Assembly: GCA_937988885.1 (NCBI GenBank)
Contig: CALKHR010000195.1
Span: 1-64,000 of the forward strand
Direction: 5' to 3'
Length of the DNA: 64,000 nucleotides
Source: an uncultured Roseiflexaceae bacterium
GTDB taxonomy: Bacteria; Chloroflexota; Chloroflexia; Chloroflexales; Roseiflexaceae
This document shows positions 26,296 to 35,314 of the stretch, piece after piece. Position 1 is the first letter of the stretch, and every line of letters begins with the position of its first letter. The position numbers and the translations under genes were made by a program. Under the pieces are notes generated by a model. That model did not search any database. It had not been told where the DNA came from and worked only from the letters and a program-made list of their open reading frames with translations.

Positions 26296-27771
26296 ATGAT
26301 TACACTATCGTTTGACCCCGATGCGGGAACACTATACTGGTATTTCACCGAAATTGTTGAGGGCAGCACTGTCGAGGAGGCGGAATGCGCCACCTCCCTT
26401 TTGCTTGATGCCAACGGCCAAGTGATCGGTGTGGAGTTGGAGCTCGACAGCCAGATCAAGCGCAAACACCTCGCGCTGGCGCTCGCGCACCCGCAAGCCA
26501 CGTACGACACAACCGAATACGTCCTGACTGTCAATCTCGCCGATGAGCCGCCCGCCGAAGTGCAGCCGCTCCACGAAACCGCCATCCTCGACTTCGATGG
26601 CGCTGGCCGCCTACAAGGCTGCGAGGTATTGCCCTCCAAAGAGTTCGGCCTCGCCGATCGCCTTGAGCGCGTCGCTCCCTTCCTCGTCGATCTCGAAGAT
26701 GCACCACCGCCACCCTTCGAAGACGAAGACGATGAGGACGAGGAATACGACGACGAGGGCGTTGAGGACGAGGACTTCGATGAGGACGACGAGGACTACG
26801 ACGAAGACGAAGATTTCGACGACGATGAAGATGAGGACGATGAGGGTATAGCGCCTGTCGGGCCACCCGTATTCGAGCGCATCGTTGTCGATGAGAACTT
26901 CCGCACCGGCTTTGTCGCGCTGGTCGGCAAGCCGAACGTGGGCAAATCGACCCTGCTGAACGCAATTCTGGGCCAGAAGGTCGCGATCGTCTCGCCGAAG
27001 CCGCAGACCACCCGCATGGCGTTGCGTGGCATCCTCACGCGTCCCGATGCGCAGATTATTTTCGTCGATACGCCCGGCATCCACGATGCCCGCACCAAAC
27101 TCGGCTCGTTTATGGTCGAGCAGGCGCGCCGCTCCATCCCCGATGCGGATGTGGTCTGCTTCCTGGTCGATATTACGCATCCACCAACAAAACTGGATAT
27201 CCGCATCGCCGAATTGGTACAGCGCAGTCGCGTGGCGCGGATCTTGGTGTTGAACAAGATCGACCGACCAAATCCGCAGGGCCAGGCTAATCTTGAAGCG
27301 TATCGCGCGCTCGGCCAATGGGATATGGAAGTCGCGATCTCTGGCTTGCGCCGAGAGGGCATTGAGGCACTGCTCGATGAAATCGTGAAGCGCCTGCCCT
27401 TCGGACCACCGCACTATCCAACCGATCAGTACACCGACCAGACGACGCGCGAACAAGTCGCCGAGCTGGTACGGGAGCAGATCCTACGACACACCGGCCA
27501 AGAGGTGCCACACGGCACGGCTGTCGAGATCGAGGAGTGGGAGGAGAAAGAGAACGCTACCTACATTCGCGTCACCATCTACGTCGAGAAGGAATCGCAG
27601 AAGGGCATTCTGATCGGCGCCCGTGGCGCGAAGTTGAAGCAAATTGGCAGTAGCGCTCGCGCAGGCGTGGAGGCTCTGTTAGGCCGCAAGACGTTTTTAG
27701 ACCTATGGGTCAAGCCTCGCTTGAATTGGCGCGATGACCCAGCATCGTTGCACTGGCTGGGATACGATTAG
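26296..27771 (+). CDS. era: Era-like GTPase fused to two DUF2283-like repeats by an acidic linker
   Basis: 491 residues, against about 300 for normal Era. From residue 203 it is a full Era: G1 GKPNVGKST, G2 region TTR, G3 DTPGIHD, G4 NKID, and a C-terminal KH domain with GILIGARGAKLKQIG that should bind the 3' end of 16S rRNA in 30S maturation. Residues 1-50 (MITLSFDPDAGTLYWYF ... VIGVELEL) look like a DUF2283 unit, and 68-113 (ATYDTTEYVLTVNLAD ... GRLQGCEVL) look like a second, diverged one. Residues 142-183 are almost only Asp/Glu with a few aromatic residues. Start ATG 26296 fits the DUF2283 onset; GTG 26275 is the alternative. No stop or frameshift separates the parts. Confidence 0.93.
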   Translation: MITLSFDPDAGTLYWYFTEIVEGSTVEEAECATSLLLDANGQVIGVELELDSQIKRKHLALALAHPQATYDTTEYVLTVNLADEPPAEVQPLHETAILDFDGAGRLQGCEVLPSKEFGLADRLERVAPFLVDLEDAPPPPFEDEDDEDEEYDDEGVEDEDFDEDDEDYDEDEDFDDDEDEDDEGIAPVGPPVFERIVVDENFRTGFVALVGKPNVGKSTLLNAILGQKVAIVSPKPQTTRMALRGILTRPDAQIIFVDTPGIHDARTKLGSFMVEQARRSIPDADVVCFLVDITHPPTKLDIRIAELVQRSRVARILVLNKIDRPNPQGQANLEAYRALGQWDMEVAISGLRREGIEALLDEIVKRLPFGPPHYPTDQYTDQTTREQVAELVREQILRHTGQEVPHGTAVEIEEWEEKENATYIRVTIYVEKESQKGILIGARGAKLKQIGSSARAGVEALLGRKTFLDLWVKPRLNWRDDPASLHWLGYD

Positions 27772-27839
27772 GCTTTCGGGCATAATATGTAGTATTCGGT
27801 GGAGTTACGGGTAGTGGCATACTTCGGCAGCGAAAATTA

Positions 27840-27935
27840 TCGCATCGCAATGCGGTGAGTGAAACGATAGGTGGTAGTACCCTTACGAAGTGGGATGATT
27901 CACCTATGGACGCAGCCCGGATGATTTGCTATACT
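27840..27935 (+). promoter_or_regulatory. Structured stretch and extended -10 promoter before the 44-residue ORF
   Basis: ATAGGTG (27867-27873) pairs perfectly with CACCTAT (27901-27907), with a possible inner CCC/GGG stem. TGC-TATACT at 27927-27935 is an extended -10 for the small gene. The structured part is upstream of this promoter, so it is an operator-like or era 3' UTR element rather than a leader of the small gene. Confidence 0.4.
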
Positions 27936-27995
27936 GAACCTGTCCGCTTCAACCAATTCTAGAGCGGCGCCGTATACAAGGTAAGGAGAAACCGA

Positions 27996-28130
27996 ATGTT
28001 GGCTTTGTTAGTGTTTACCGTGCTCCTGATGATGACGGCGCTGGTGTTGATCGGGGCCGCAAAAAAGCGACAAGTCGTACGGGTTCCAGTGACGATCCGT
28101 CAACGCTCGGTCCGACGCCGCAACTATTAA
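27996..28130 (+). CDS. Small membrane protein, 44 residues
   Basis: The frame begins MLALLVFTVLLMMTALVLIG, one membrane helix, and ends in a strongly basic tail (KKRQVVRVPVTIRQRSVRRRNY is spread over residues 23-44). A GTAAGGAG ribosome-binding site is well spaced before ATG, an extended -10 lies 60 bases upstream, and a strong terminator follows. That complete transcription unit is good evidence for a real gene. Basic single-helix proteins of this size often bind larger membrane complexes or stress the membrane; no specific function can be given. Confidence 0.7.
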   Translation: MLALLVFTVLLMMTALVLIGAAKKRQVVRVPVTIRQRSVRRRNY

Positions 28131-28171
28131 CGAGATCGGTTCCTTGCTTCGGCAAGGTGGATATAGTGTAC

Positions 28172-28208
28172 GATAACGAGGACGGTCTTCCGTCCTCGTT
28201 ATCTTTAC
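28172..28208 (+). terminator. Strong terminator of the small membrane protein gene
   Basis: Perfect 14-bp stem GATAACGAGGACGG and complement with a TCTT loop (28172-28203), followed by TTTACG and more Ts. Confidence 0.8.
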
Positions 28209-28364
28209 GTTTTTATTTTTGATCTTTCGATGTGGATGGCGAGGCGGTAGCCCAACGTCCATCCTAATCGGTGCAATAGGCCGAAACGATGCACGGTTGC
28301 CCGAGCGACGGACGTTGAGGCGGCGGTTGCATCATCTGAACAAAAACTATCGTGCCTACGAGTG

Positions 28365-28438
28365 AGATGCGCTTTAGAAATGATTTTCATCTCATTGAGA
28401 GCGTTTTTTAATGAGATCTCGCATCCCTATGCTATAAT
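28365..28438 (+). promoter_or_regulatory. rlmN: rlmN promoter with nested palindromes; probable leaderless transcript
   Basis: TGC-TATAAT (28433-28438) is seven bases from the rlmN ATG, so the transcript probably starts at the start codon. Upstream, ATCTCATT and AATGAGAT form an 8-bp inverted repeat spaced by 13 bases, enclosed by GATGCG and CGCATC. This could be a regulator site. The rest of 28209-28364 shows nothing I can support. Confidence 0.55.
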
Positions 28439-28444
28439 ACCCTT

Positions 28445-29605
28445 ATGAAGTCACAAGAACAGCCGAACCTCTACGATCTCTCGTTGCCCGCGTTAGAGCA
28501 GCTACTCAAAGATTGGGGCCAACCAGCCTACCGCGCACGCCAGATCTACCGCCAACTGTATGTAAACGCAGTCACACATCCCTCCGAGATGACCGACCTG
28601 CCGCTTGCGTTGCGCGAACGGCTCGCTGCTGAGACGCGCCTTAGCACGCTTGAGCAGTTGCGGCTTCAGACTGCGGATGGCGGCCTGACGCGCAAGGCGC
28701 TCTTTCGGTTGCCTGGCCCGCGCGAGGCGGTGGCCGAGAGTGTATTGATGGTCTACCCCGACCGCACCACGGTCTGCGTTTCGACTCAGGCGGGCTGCGC
28801 GATGGGCTGCGTGTTCTGCGCTACGGGGCGGCTGGGCTTGCTGCGCAATCTGACGCCTGGCGAGGTGATCGAGCAGGTGATGTGGGCGGTGCGCGAGTTG
28901 CGCGCGTTGCACGCGGAGGCGCCCGAGGGGTTGCCGAACCGTGGGAAGACGCAGCACCTCACCAATATCGTGTTTATGGGCATGGGCGAGCCGTTCGCGA
29001 ATTACGATCGCTGGTGGCAGGCGGTGGAGCGCTTGCACGATCCGCAGGGCTTCAATATGGGCGCCCGCAGCATGACGGTCTCGACGGTCGGCCTAGTGCC
29101 GGGCATCCGCCGATTGGCGAACGAGGCGCTGCCGATCAACCTTGCGATCTCGCTGCACGCTCCCGACGATGAGTTGCGCTCGGAGATGATGCCGATCAAT
29201 AAGCGCTACCCGATCACCGAGCTGATGGAGGCGACCCAGGAGTATATCGCTCGGACCAAGCGGCGCGTTTCGTTTGAGTATGTCTTGTTGCAGGGCAAGA
29301 ACGATCGGCCCGAGCAGGCCGAGGCGCTTGCTGATCTGATTCGGCGCCAAGCTCCGGTTACGCAGGGCGGGGCGCTGTTGTATCACGTTAATCTCATTCC
29401 CTGGAATCCGGTCCCTGGTGCTCCGCTCAGTCGCTCGAACCGCGAGCGCGTCCAACGATTCCAGCAGATTTTGTTGGATCGCGGCGTGTCGTGTACGGTG
29501 CGAATCGAGCGCGGCGTGGCGATCGCGGCGGCCTGCGGCCAACTTGCAGGTATGCCGACCTCATCCCCGATCACTCTGGAGGTGAAGGAAGCACTAACCT
29601 CGTAA
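28445..29605 (+). CDS. rlmN: 23S rRNA (adenine2503-C2)-methyltransferase RlmN
   Basis: 386 residues, a radical-SAM enzyme that methylates C2 of A2503 in 23S rRNA and A37 in some tRNAs. The 4Fe-4S motif is CAMGCVFCATG, the SAM motif FMGMGEPFANY, and the C-terminal cysteine that carries the methyl group is in AAACGQLAG. No ribosome-binding site is seen before the ATG, consistent with a leaderless start. Confidence 0.96.
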   Translation: MKSQEQPNLYDLSLPALEQLLKDWGQPAYRARQIYRQLYVNAVTHPSEMTDLPLALRERLAAETRLSTLEQLRLQTADGGLTRKALFRLPGPREAVAESVLMVYPDRTTVCVSTQAGCAMGCVFCATGRLGLLRNLTPGEVIEQVMWAVRELRALHAEAPEGLPNRGKTQHLTNIVFMGMGEPFANYDRWWQAVERLHDPQGFNMGARSMTVSTVGLVPGIRRLANEALPINLAISLHAPDDELRSEMMPINKRYPITELMEATQEYIARTKRRVSFEYVLLQGKNDRPEQAEALADLIRRQAPVTQGGALLYHVNLIPWNPVPGAPLSRSNRERVQRFQQILLDRGVSCTVRIERGVAIAAACGQLAGMPTSSPITLEVKEALTS

Positions 29606-29708
29606 CTACCCCTTTCAATTAAAAGATGCGGACGCTCTCAACGTTTTCTTACTTCGTTGCTAGCGAATGACATTCCAGGTAACAATGTCGTTTGCTTGGG
29701 AGTAGGTT

Positions 29709-31592
29709 ATGTTCCGTCAGAACACACCGTTGCTAGCGCTGGGCTCTTTGCTGCTGATCCTCTGTTTATCTCTCCAAGCCTGCGCATCGAACTCACTACC
29801 CGTTATCGTAGAAGTCACCCGCCCTCCCCTCCCAACAAGTTCGCCAACAGCTCCTCCCACCGCCACCCCTGAACCGATCGAGATACTGCCAACTGCCGCA
29901 CCTTTCGCAGATCCGTTCCTCCTACAGTGCCAGTTTGAGGCTGGTCGGGCGCTGCAAATTGCCTCGTACTGCATGGATGTGCAACTCGACCCCGAGCATA
30001 AAGAAGTGAAAGGCGTGGCGCAGATCACCTATTTGCACGCGTCGCTGAATGCGCTCAACGAGGTGTGGCTGCACCTGTATCTGCGGGCCTTCCGCGACAG
30101 GGATTCGGTTTGGATGCGCGAGGCGGGCGGGCGGCATCGAGGGCATCAGCTGAGTCCCAAAGAGCTTGGTGATATCACGGTGCATGCGCTCACGCTGGAG
30201 GATGGCACCGATCTGTTAGCCAGCAGCACCATCTCCGATACGCTGATGCGCGTGCCACTGCCGAAGCCGTTGCGCCCCGGCGAGAGGTTGGTGCTGGAGG
30301 TGCATTGGACAAGCAAGTTGCCTCGTGTGTTTGCGCGAACTGGCTATGGTGGGCGTAACGACACGTTTTTAATGGTCGGCCAGTGGTATCCCAAGATGGC
30401 GGTGTACGATCGTGGGCGCTGGGATACAGAGCCTTGGCATACGAATGCCGAGTTCTTCCACGATTTCGGCAGCTACGACGTGTCGATCTCTGCACCCGCC
30501 GAATATCGGATTGCCGCTACGGGCAGGCCGATCGGCGATCTGATCGTGAACGGCGCGATGCTCACGCAGCGCTACAGGGCCAGCGACGTGAACGACTTCG
30601 CGTTTGCGGCGTCGCCCGATTTCCAAACCGAGACGGTGGATGTCGATGGCACGGAGGTGGTGCTGTTCTACTTGCCCGAGCACGAGTCGGTGGTGAGCGA
30701 TTATCTGGCGAGTGCGAGCGAGTCGTTGCGCTATTTCAACGATTGGTTCGGCAAATACCCGCATCCGCGCCTCACGATCGTCGATGTGCCGAATGACGCC
30801 TCCGGCGCGGGTGGAATGGAATACCCAACCCTGGTGACGGTTGGCACGTTCGGCTTGACGAAGAACAGCGGGTTCGTGCCGATGGTGACGGCCCACGAAA
30901 TCGCGCATCAGTGGTGGCCGATGCAGGTGGCCACGCACGAGGGCCGCGAGCCGTGGCTCGATGAGGGCCTTGCCGAATATGCGAGCATGCGCTTCCTTGC
31001 CGAAACCGGGCGGCACGTCGATCTGTACGGCCAGAACCTTGATGCTGAGTTGTTCGAGCGGCGACAGTACAATGGCGCTCGGCTGCCTGCCAATCTGCCA
31101 GCGTGGGAGTACAGTAGCCAAGATTACGGCGTGGCGGTCTACTTCAAAACGGCGGTGGGCTTGTGGACGCTCGAATCGCTGGTGGGTCGTGAGCGCCTCC
31201 ACGAAGCGATGGCAACCTATGTGGAGCGTCAGCGGTTCAAGCATCCGACGAGTGCCGAGTTCCGTAATACGCTGGAACAGCATTTGGGTGATCTGAGTTG
31301 GTTTTTTGATGATTACATCGGCACCGATGGCGTGATCGAGTTTGTGGCCGGGCCGATCGAAAATGGCGAAGAGGACAGCGTGGCGTATGTGCAGCGCGTG
31401 GGAGCCGTTCGCGTGCCCGTAGAGGTGCGCGTGACGTTCAAGGATGGCTCGCAGCGCATCGAGACATGGGATGCGCAGGATGAACGTATCGGCTTTCACT
31501 ACGCGCAGCCCGTTCAGCGCATCGAAGTTGATCCGGAAGAAAAATTAGTGGCCGAAATGGTGCGCAGCAACAACAGTGCTCGAGCGCCGTAA
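29709..31592 (+). CDS. M1-family zinc aminopeptidase-like lipoprotein
   Basis: 627 residues. A lipoprotein signal ends in LCLSLQAC (lipobox LQAC), followed by a Pro/Thr-rich linker to about 65. The gluzincin site is HEIAHQWW with the third zinc ligand Glu 19 residues later in WLDEGLAEY; the substrate motif GxMEN appears as AGGMEYP. N-terminal beta domain (VKGVAQITYLHAS) is typical of M1 peptidases. It lies on the outer face of the membrane and should trim peptides. It is 64 bases ahead of hisS but the two functions are unrelated. Confidence 0.92.
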   Translation: MFRQNTPLLALGSLLLILCLSLQACASNSLPVIVEVTRPPLPTSSPTAPPTATPEPIEILPTAAPFADPFLLQCQFEAGRALQIASYCMDVQLDPEHKEVKGVAQITYLHASLNALNEVWLHLYLRAFRDRDSVWMREAGGRHRGHQLSPKELGDITVHALTLEDGTDLLASSTISDTLMRVPLPKPLRPGERLVLEVHWTSKLPRVFARTGYGGRNDTFLMVGQWYPKMAVYDRGRWDTEPWHTNAEFFHDFGSYDVSISAPAEYRIAATGRPIGDLIVNGAMLTQRYRASDVNDFAFAASPDFQTETVDVDGTEVVLFYLPEHESVVSDYLASASESLRYFNDWFGKYPHPRLTIVDVPNDASGAGGMEYPTLVTVGTFGLTKNSGFVPMVTAHEIAHQWWPMQVATHEGREPWLDEGLAEYASMRFLAETGRHVDLYGQNLDAELFERRQYNGARLPANLPAWEYSSQDYGVAVYFKTAVGLWTLESLVGRERLHEAMATYVERQRFKHPTSAEFRNTLEQHLGDLSWFFDDYIGTDGVIEFVAGPIENGEEDSVAYVQRVGAVRVPVEVRVTFKDGSQRIETWDAQDERIGFHYAQPVQRIEVDPEEKLVAEMVRSNNSARAP

Positions 31593-31656
31593 TAACACCT
31601 TTTGGCACGACATATGGTATGATACTGACGCACAACTGCTATGGAATGAGGCGTTT

Positions 31657-32967
31657 ATGAGCAATAAGCCGCAAAATATTAAAGGCATGCGAGATCATCT
31701 GCCCGAGGCGATGATCCTGCGTCAGTATATTCTGAACACGTTAACGAAGGTGTTTGAACGCTACGGTTTTGAGCCGTTGCAAACACCGATCGTTGAATAC
31801 GCCCAAACGCTCGAAGGTAAAATCGGCGACGATGAGAAGCTGATCTACCGTTTCGAGACGCACGGCGGCGATAAAGTTGCGCTGCGTTACGATCAAACGG
31901 TGCCGCTGGCCCGCGTGGTGGCGCAATACCAAGGCCAGTTGGTGTTACCCTGGCGGCGCTACGCGATCGGCCAATCGTACCGTGGCGAGCGCCCGGCCCG
32001 TGGGCGCTACCGCGAGTTCTGGCAGGCCGATGTCGATATCGTCGGCTCGGCGTCGCCGCTGGCGGATGCCGAACTGATCGCCCTGCTGAGCGATGCACTG
32101 AGCGAGTTGGGCTTTACCGGCTTCACCACGCTGCTCAACCACCGCCAGATTTTGGGCGGCGTCGGGCGGATGGTCGGGCTCGACGATCAGGCCGCTGGCA
32201 GCATCTACCGCGTGATCGATAAGCTCGATAAAATCGGCGTCGACGGCGTGCGCGCCGAGTTGCTCAAGAGCGGCATCAGCGAGGAGGCTACGCAGCGCAT
32301 CCTCGATCTGATGGTGCTGCAAGGCTCGACGGATGAGGTGCTCACGGCGCTGTCCGAGGCGCTAGCGGGCGACGAAGCGGCGCAGGCTGCTATCGAGAAT
32401 CTCCGCCAGATCACCGGGCATCTGCGGGGCATGGGCGTGCCGGAAGAGCGCTTCACGGTGGCGCCGCGCTTGGCCCGTGGGCTTTCGTACTACACTGGCG
32501 CCGTGTTCGAGTGCGTGATCGAGAACCCGCCGATGGGCTCGCTGCTCGGCGGTGGCCGCTACGACGAGATGATCGGCATCTTCGCGGGCCACTCGATCCC
32601 GACCGTCGGATTGGCCTTCGGCGTCGAGCGCATTTTTGACCTGATGACCGAGTTGAAGCTTGGCCCACAGGTGCGCACCGTCTCCGAGGTGTTTGTCACG
32701 ATCTTTAACGAGAGCCTCGTGAACGAGAGCTTGGAGCTTGCCCGTGAGCTGCGCCAGGCCGGGCTGAAAGTTGAGACCGCGCTGGAGACACGCGATAAAT
32801 TGGGCAAGCAGTTTAAATATGCGGACCGCAAGGGCATCCCGTTTGCCGTGGTGCTTGGGCCAGATGAGTTAGCCCGTGGCGAGGTGGTCGTGAAAGATCT
32901 CCGCTCAGGTGAGCAGCGTACCGTCGCGCGCGCGGCTATCGTCGAAGCTCTGCGCCAAGGCAACTAA
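31657..32967 (+). CDS. hisS: Histidyl-tRNA synthetase
   Basis: 436 residues. Motif 1 region KGMRDHLPEAM, motif 2 RYDQTVPLARVVAQ and YRGERPARGRYREFWQAD, the HisRS-specific RGLSYYTGAVFE, and motif 3 VGLAFGVERI are all present, with an anticodon-binding domain at the C-terminus (GLKVETALETRDKLGKQFKYADRKGI, in part). ATG 31657 has GAGG at good spacing; an extended -10 TGG-TATGAT lies about 40 bases upstream. Confidence 0.96.
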   Translation: MSNKPQNIKGMRDHLPEAMILRQYILNTLTKVFERYGFEPLQTPIVEYAQTLEGKIGDDEKLIYRFETHGGDKVALRYDQTVPLARVVAQYQGQLVLPWRRYAIGQSYRGERPARGRYREFWQADVDIVGSASPLADAELIALLSDALSELGFTGFTTLLNHRQILGGVGRMVGLDDQAAGSIYRVIDKLDKIGVDGVRAELLKSGISEEATQRILDLMVLQGSTDEVLTALSEALAGDEAAQAAIENLRQITGHLRGMGVPEERFTVAPRLARGLSYYTGAVFECVIENPPMGSLLGGGRYDEMIGIFAGHSIPTVGLAFGVERIFDLMTELKLGPQVRTVSEVFVTIFNESLVNESLELARELRQAGLKVETALETRDKLGKQFKYADRKGIPFAVVLGPDELARGEVVVKDLRSGEQRTVARAAIVEALRQGN

Positions 32968-33018
32968 CAGAGCCACTGGCTCACAGTCTCGGCTCGGTGA
33001 GCATAATGAGGTGATCGA

Positions 33019-33657
33019 ATGTCCGAGCATATTTTAGATCAGCCGATCAAGCAGTTTCTTGGCGATTTGGCTAGCAAAGCACCCACACCGGGCGGCGGCT
33101 CGGTGGCGGCGCTGAGCGGCGCAATGGCGGCTGGCCTGCTCACCATGGTCTGCGACCTGACGATCGGCAAGAAGCAGTACGCCGACTTCGAGGAGGAGGC
33201 GCAATCGCTGCGCGCCCGTGCCGAGGAGCAGCGCGCCGAGCTTGAGCAGTTGGCGCAGGCCGATATCGATGTGTTCAATAAGTTGATGGCGGCCTACAAG
33301 TTGCCGCGCACCACCGATGCCGATGCGGCCACCCGCCGCGCGGCGATCCAGAAGGTGACGCGTCAGGCGACTGAGGTACCCCTGCGAGTGGCGCGGGCCA
33401 CCGTGGCCCTGCTGCCGTTGTGTACGCCGTTGGCTCGCCACGGCGCCCGCAACGCGGTGAGCGATGTGGGCGTGGCTGCGCTGCTGATCCAGGCCGCCGT
33501 GCCCGCCGCCTTGTTGAACGTCGAAATCAACCTGGCGATACTGGAGGATCAGCTGTACGTCAACGAGACCCGCGCTCAGGTCGAGGACCTCTCATTGGGC
33601 ATCAACGAGGAAGTTGCGGCGGTGATGCAGTTGGTGCACGAGCGAATAGCGAGTTAG
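33019..33657 (+). CDS. Cyclodeaminase/cyclohydrolase family protein (FTCD C-terminal type)
   Basis: 212 residues, all helical. PTPGGGSVAALSGAMAAGLL is the folate-binding signature of the formimidoyltetrahydrofolate cyclodeaminase/methenyl-THF cyclohydrolase family. A following GKKQY and the long central helices fit. By family it would convert formimino-THF to methenyl-THF with ammonia release, or hydrolyse methenyl-THF. No hut genes are nearby although hisS precedes it. The next gene starts two bases after its stop. Confidence 0.9.
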   Translation: MSEHILDQPIKQFLGDLASKAPTPGGGSVAALSGAMAAGLLTMVCDLTIGKKQYADFEEEAQSLRARAEEQRAELEQLAQADIDVFNKLMAAYKLPRTTDADAATRRAAIQKVTRQATEVPLRVARATVALLPLCTPLARHGARNAVSDVGVAALLIQAAVPAALLNVEINLAILEDQLYVNETRAQVEDLSLGINEEVAAVMQLVHERIAS

Positions 33658-33658
33658 T

Positions 33659-34414
33659 ATGCACGATACAGTGCGGCTCGAAGAATTGGGGATGAACGTC
33701 TGGCCTGCATTGCATCAGCAGTTGTGCAACGGTTGGGTGATTCGCCTCTCCAATGGCTACACTAAACGCGCCAATTCCGCCAGCCCACTGTATCACACCG
33801 ACGCGCCGCTCGAAGCGCAGATCGCCAGGTGCGAGCAGTTCTACAGCGCACAGCACCTGCCAACCGTTATCAAGCTCACCTCGACGCATGCGCCCGCTGG
33901 CCTCGATCAACTGTTGGAGCAGCGAGGCTATCACGTCCTCGATCTGTCGTCGCTCATGACGTGCGATCTGCGGCACGCCTCGTTCGAGCAGGCCGAGCCG
34001 AGCGCGCTGCGCCTCGATCTGAAGATTGAGGATTGGTTGGCCTGTTACGAGCGCCTCAACCAAATCTCGTCGGCGCATCGCAGTGCACACCGCGCGATCC
34101 TCGATAACATCCTCGGGCAGCGCACGTTCTGCGCGTGGGAACAGGATGGTGCGGTGGTTGGTTGTGGGCTGTTGGTGCGCGAGGGGGAGTGGGTCTGCTT
34201 ATCGGATGTCGCGGTTGAGCCGCAGTTGCGCGGCCAAGGCATCGGCACGCGGATGCTGGCCACCATCATGCAGTTGGGCCGCGAACAAGGCGCGACGTAT
34301 GCCTTCTTACAGGTGATAGCGAACAATGCGCCTGCGCAACACATCTACTCGCGGTTCGGCTTCCGCGAGGCCTACAGATACTGGTATCGCGTAGCACCGT
34401 TCAAGCAAACATAA
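33659..34414 (+). CDS. GNAT-family N-acetyltransferase
   Basis: 251 residues with a divergent N-terminal half and a C-terminal GNAT fold from about 150. The acetyl-CoA loop is VEPQLRGQGIGTRMLATIM, followed by YAFLQVIANNAPAQHIYSRFGFRE. ATG 33659 starts one base after the upstream stop, pointing to translational coupling with the cyclodeaminase-like gene. The acceptor is not known. Confidence 0.88.
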   Translation: MHDTVRLEELGMNVWPALHQQLCNGWVIRLSNGYTKRANSASPLYHTDAPLEAQIARCEQFYSAQHLPTVIKLTSTHAPAGLDQLLEQRGYHVLDLSSLMTCDLRHASFEQAEPSALRLDLKIEDWLACYERLNQISSAHRSAHRAILDNILGQRTFCAWEQDGAVVGCGLLVREGEWVCLSDVAVEPQLRGQGIGTRMLATIMQLGREQGATYAFLQVIANNAPAQHIYSRFGFREAYRYWYRVAPFKQT

Positions 34415-34450
34415 AAGCGTGATCCCGCTCAGTGGGGATCACGCTTTTTC
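34413..34450. terminator. Terminator after the GNAT gene
   Basis: AAAAGCGTGATCCC pairs with GGGATCACGCTTTT (14 bp, 8-base loop) followed by TTTC; the complementary A-run lets it act leftward too. Confidence 0.85.
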
Positions 34451-34542
34451 TTCGCAGAGGACGTTGTTTAACGCTCGATACTCAATGCGGCACATCAGGG
34501 CTGTGCACAACACGTCTATCAACTCTCAATTCAACTCGGCTA

Positions 34543-34947
34543 CTACCCTGCAGTTGGCGTTTCATCGCGGCGACGCGGCAACCAAGTGATCTGGACACCG
34601 TTTGTCTCGGACCAAGGGCCTTCCTCTGGCTCGGGTTCTTCGATCATCACCGGGCCGAGATCGTGAGTCCAAGCGATCAATTGGTCGATTGAGAACCAAC
34701 CAGTGTTGTACAGATCCTGATCGACTGGGTTGAGCCAGAAGCGGATTTCGCCATCCATCCATTGCCAACGCTCCAACGAGTGCCATTCCTTGTGCTGATC
34801 GCGCAGCGTTGCTTTCACTTCATCGAGCAGTTGGAGGAGTTCGGGGAGTCGTAGACCTTGAGTGCGCCGTAACGAGAGGATTCGACGATTGCAGGCGTCC
34901 CGTAGGGCTTCCAACTCCTCTATTTCCAAGCTATCTATATCGAACAT
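34543..34947 (-). CDS. Hypothetical protein, 134 residues
   Basis: Not recognised. Residues 1-50 are an acidic helical hairpin (MFDIDSLEIEELEALRDACN), the middle is aromatic (WHSLERWQWMDGEIRFWL) and the tail is acidic and then basic (EEPEPEEGPW, RRRDE). No membrane segment. ATG is preceded by GAAAGAGG. Coding is supported by that site and even composition; no role can be proposed. Confidence 0.65.
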   Translation of the reverse strand: MFDIDSLEIEELEALRDACNRRILSLRRTQGLRLPELLQLLDEVKATLRDQHKEWHSLERWQWMDGEIRFWLNPVDQDLYNTGWFSIDQLIAWTHDLGPVMIEEPEPEEGPWSETNGVQITWLPRRRDETPTAG

Positions 34948-35185
34948 AGAGGGCCTCTTTCTAGCAGTTTTGTTCAGGCATACGCGGCCTTGTTGTTCTC
35001 GTGTAGCTATTCTTTAAAACGTTAATAGGTCGATAAAAGATATGCCATCAGAGATATGCCACGATTTGACCTGCTTTGGTATCTGCAAGAACGTACATTG
35101 TTCTTTGGGTGGTGCAATCAATGCCACCTATGTTAATAATACGCGTGAGGATCGCTGAGGGATGCATGGGCAGGGGAGAGAGGAG

Positions 35186-35222
35186 GAGCGCCTTCAAGAC
35201 TCATATCGACTTGAAGGCGCTC
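35186..35222 (-). terminator. Hairpin directly downstream of tRNA-Cys
   Basis: Perfect 13-bp stem GAGCGCCTTCAAG and complement with an 11-base loop, 8 bases beyond the tRNA 3' end. No U-tract follows on the minus strand, so it may act as a processing or pause hairpin. The remaining 34948-35185 holds nothing else that I can support except a small GAAC-N7-GTTC palindrome near 35090. Confidence 0.5.
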
Positions 35223-35230
35223 GACCGAGA

Positions 35231-35305
<75 letters not shown>

Positions 35306-35314
35306 GCAAGACCG

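Noticed and set aside
26611..27456. Minus-strand frame opposite era, including a poly-hydrophobic stretch
   Set aside because: The Val/Leu/Ile run is simply the complement of the GAC/GAG codons of the acidic linker.
30369..31499. 376-codon minus-strand frame opposite the M1 peptidase
   Set aside because: Shadow of the gene that carries the HEIAHQWW zinc site.
35085..35105. LexA-type box GAAC...GTTC near 35090
   Set aside because: The arms are seven bases apart rather than four and no gene start lies nearby.
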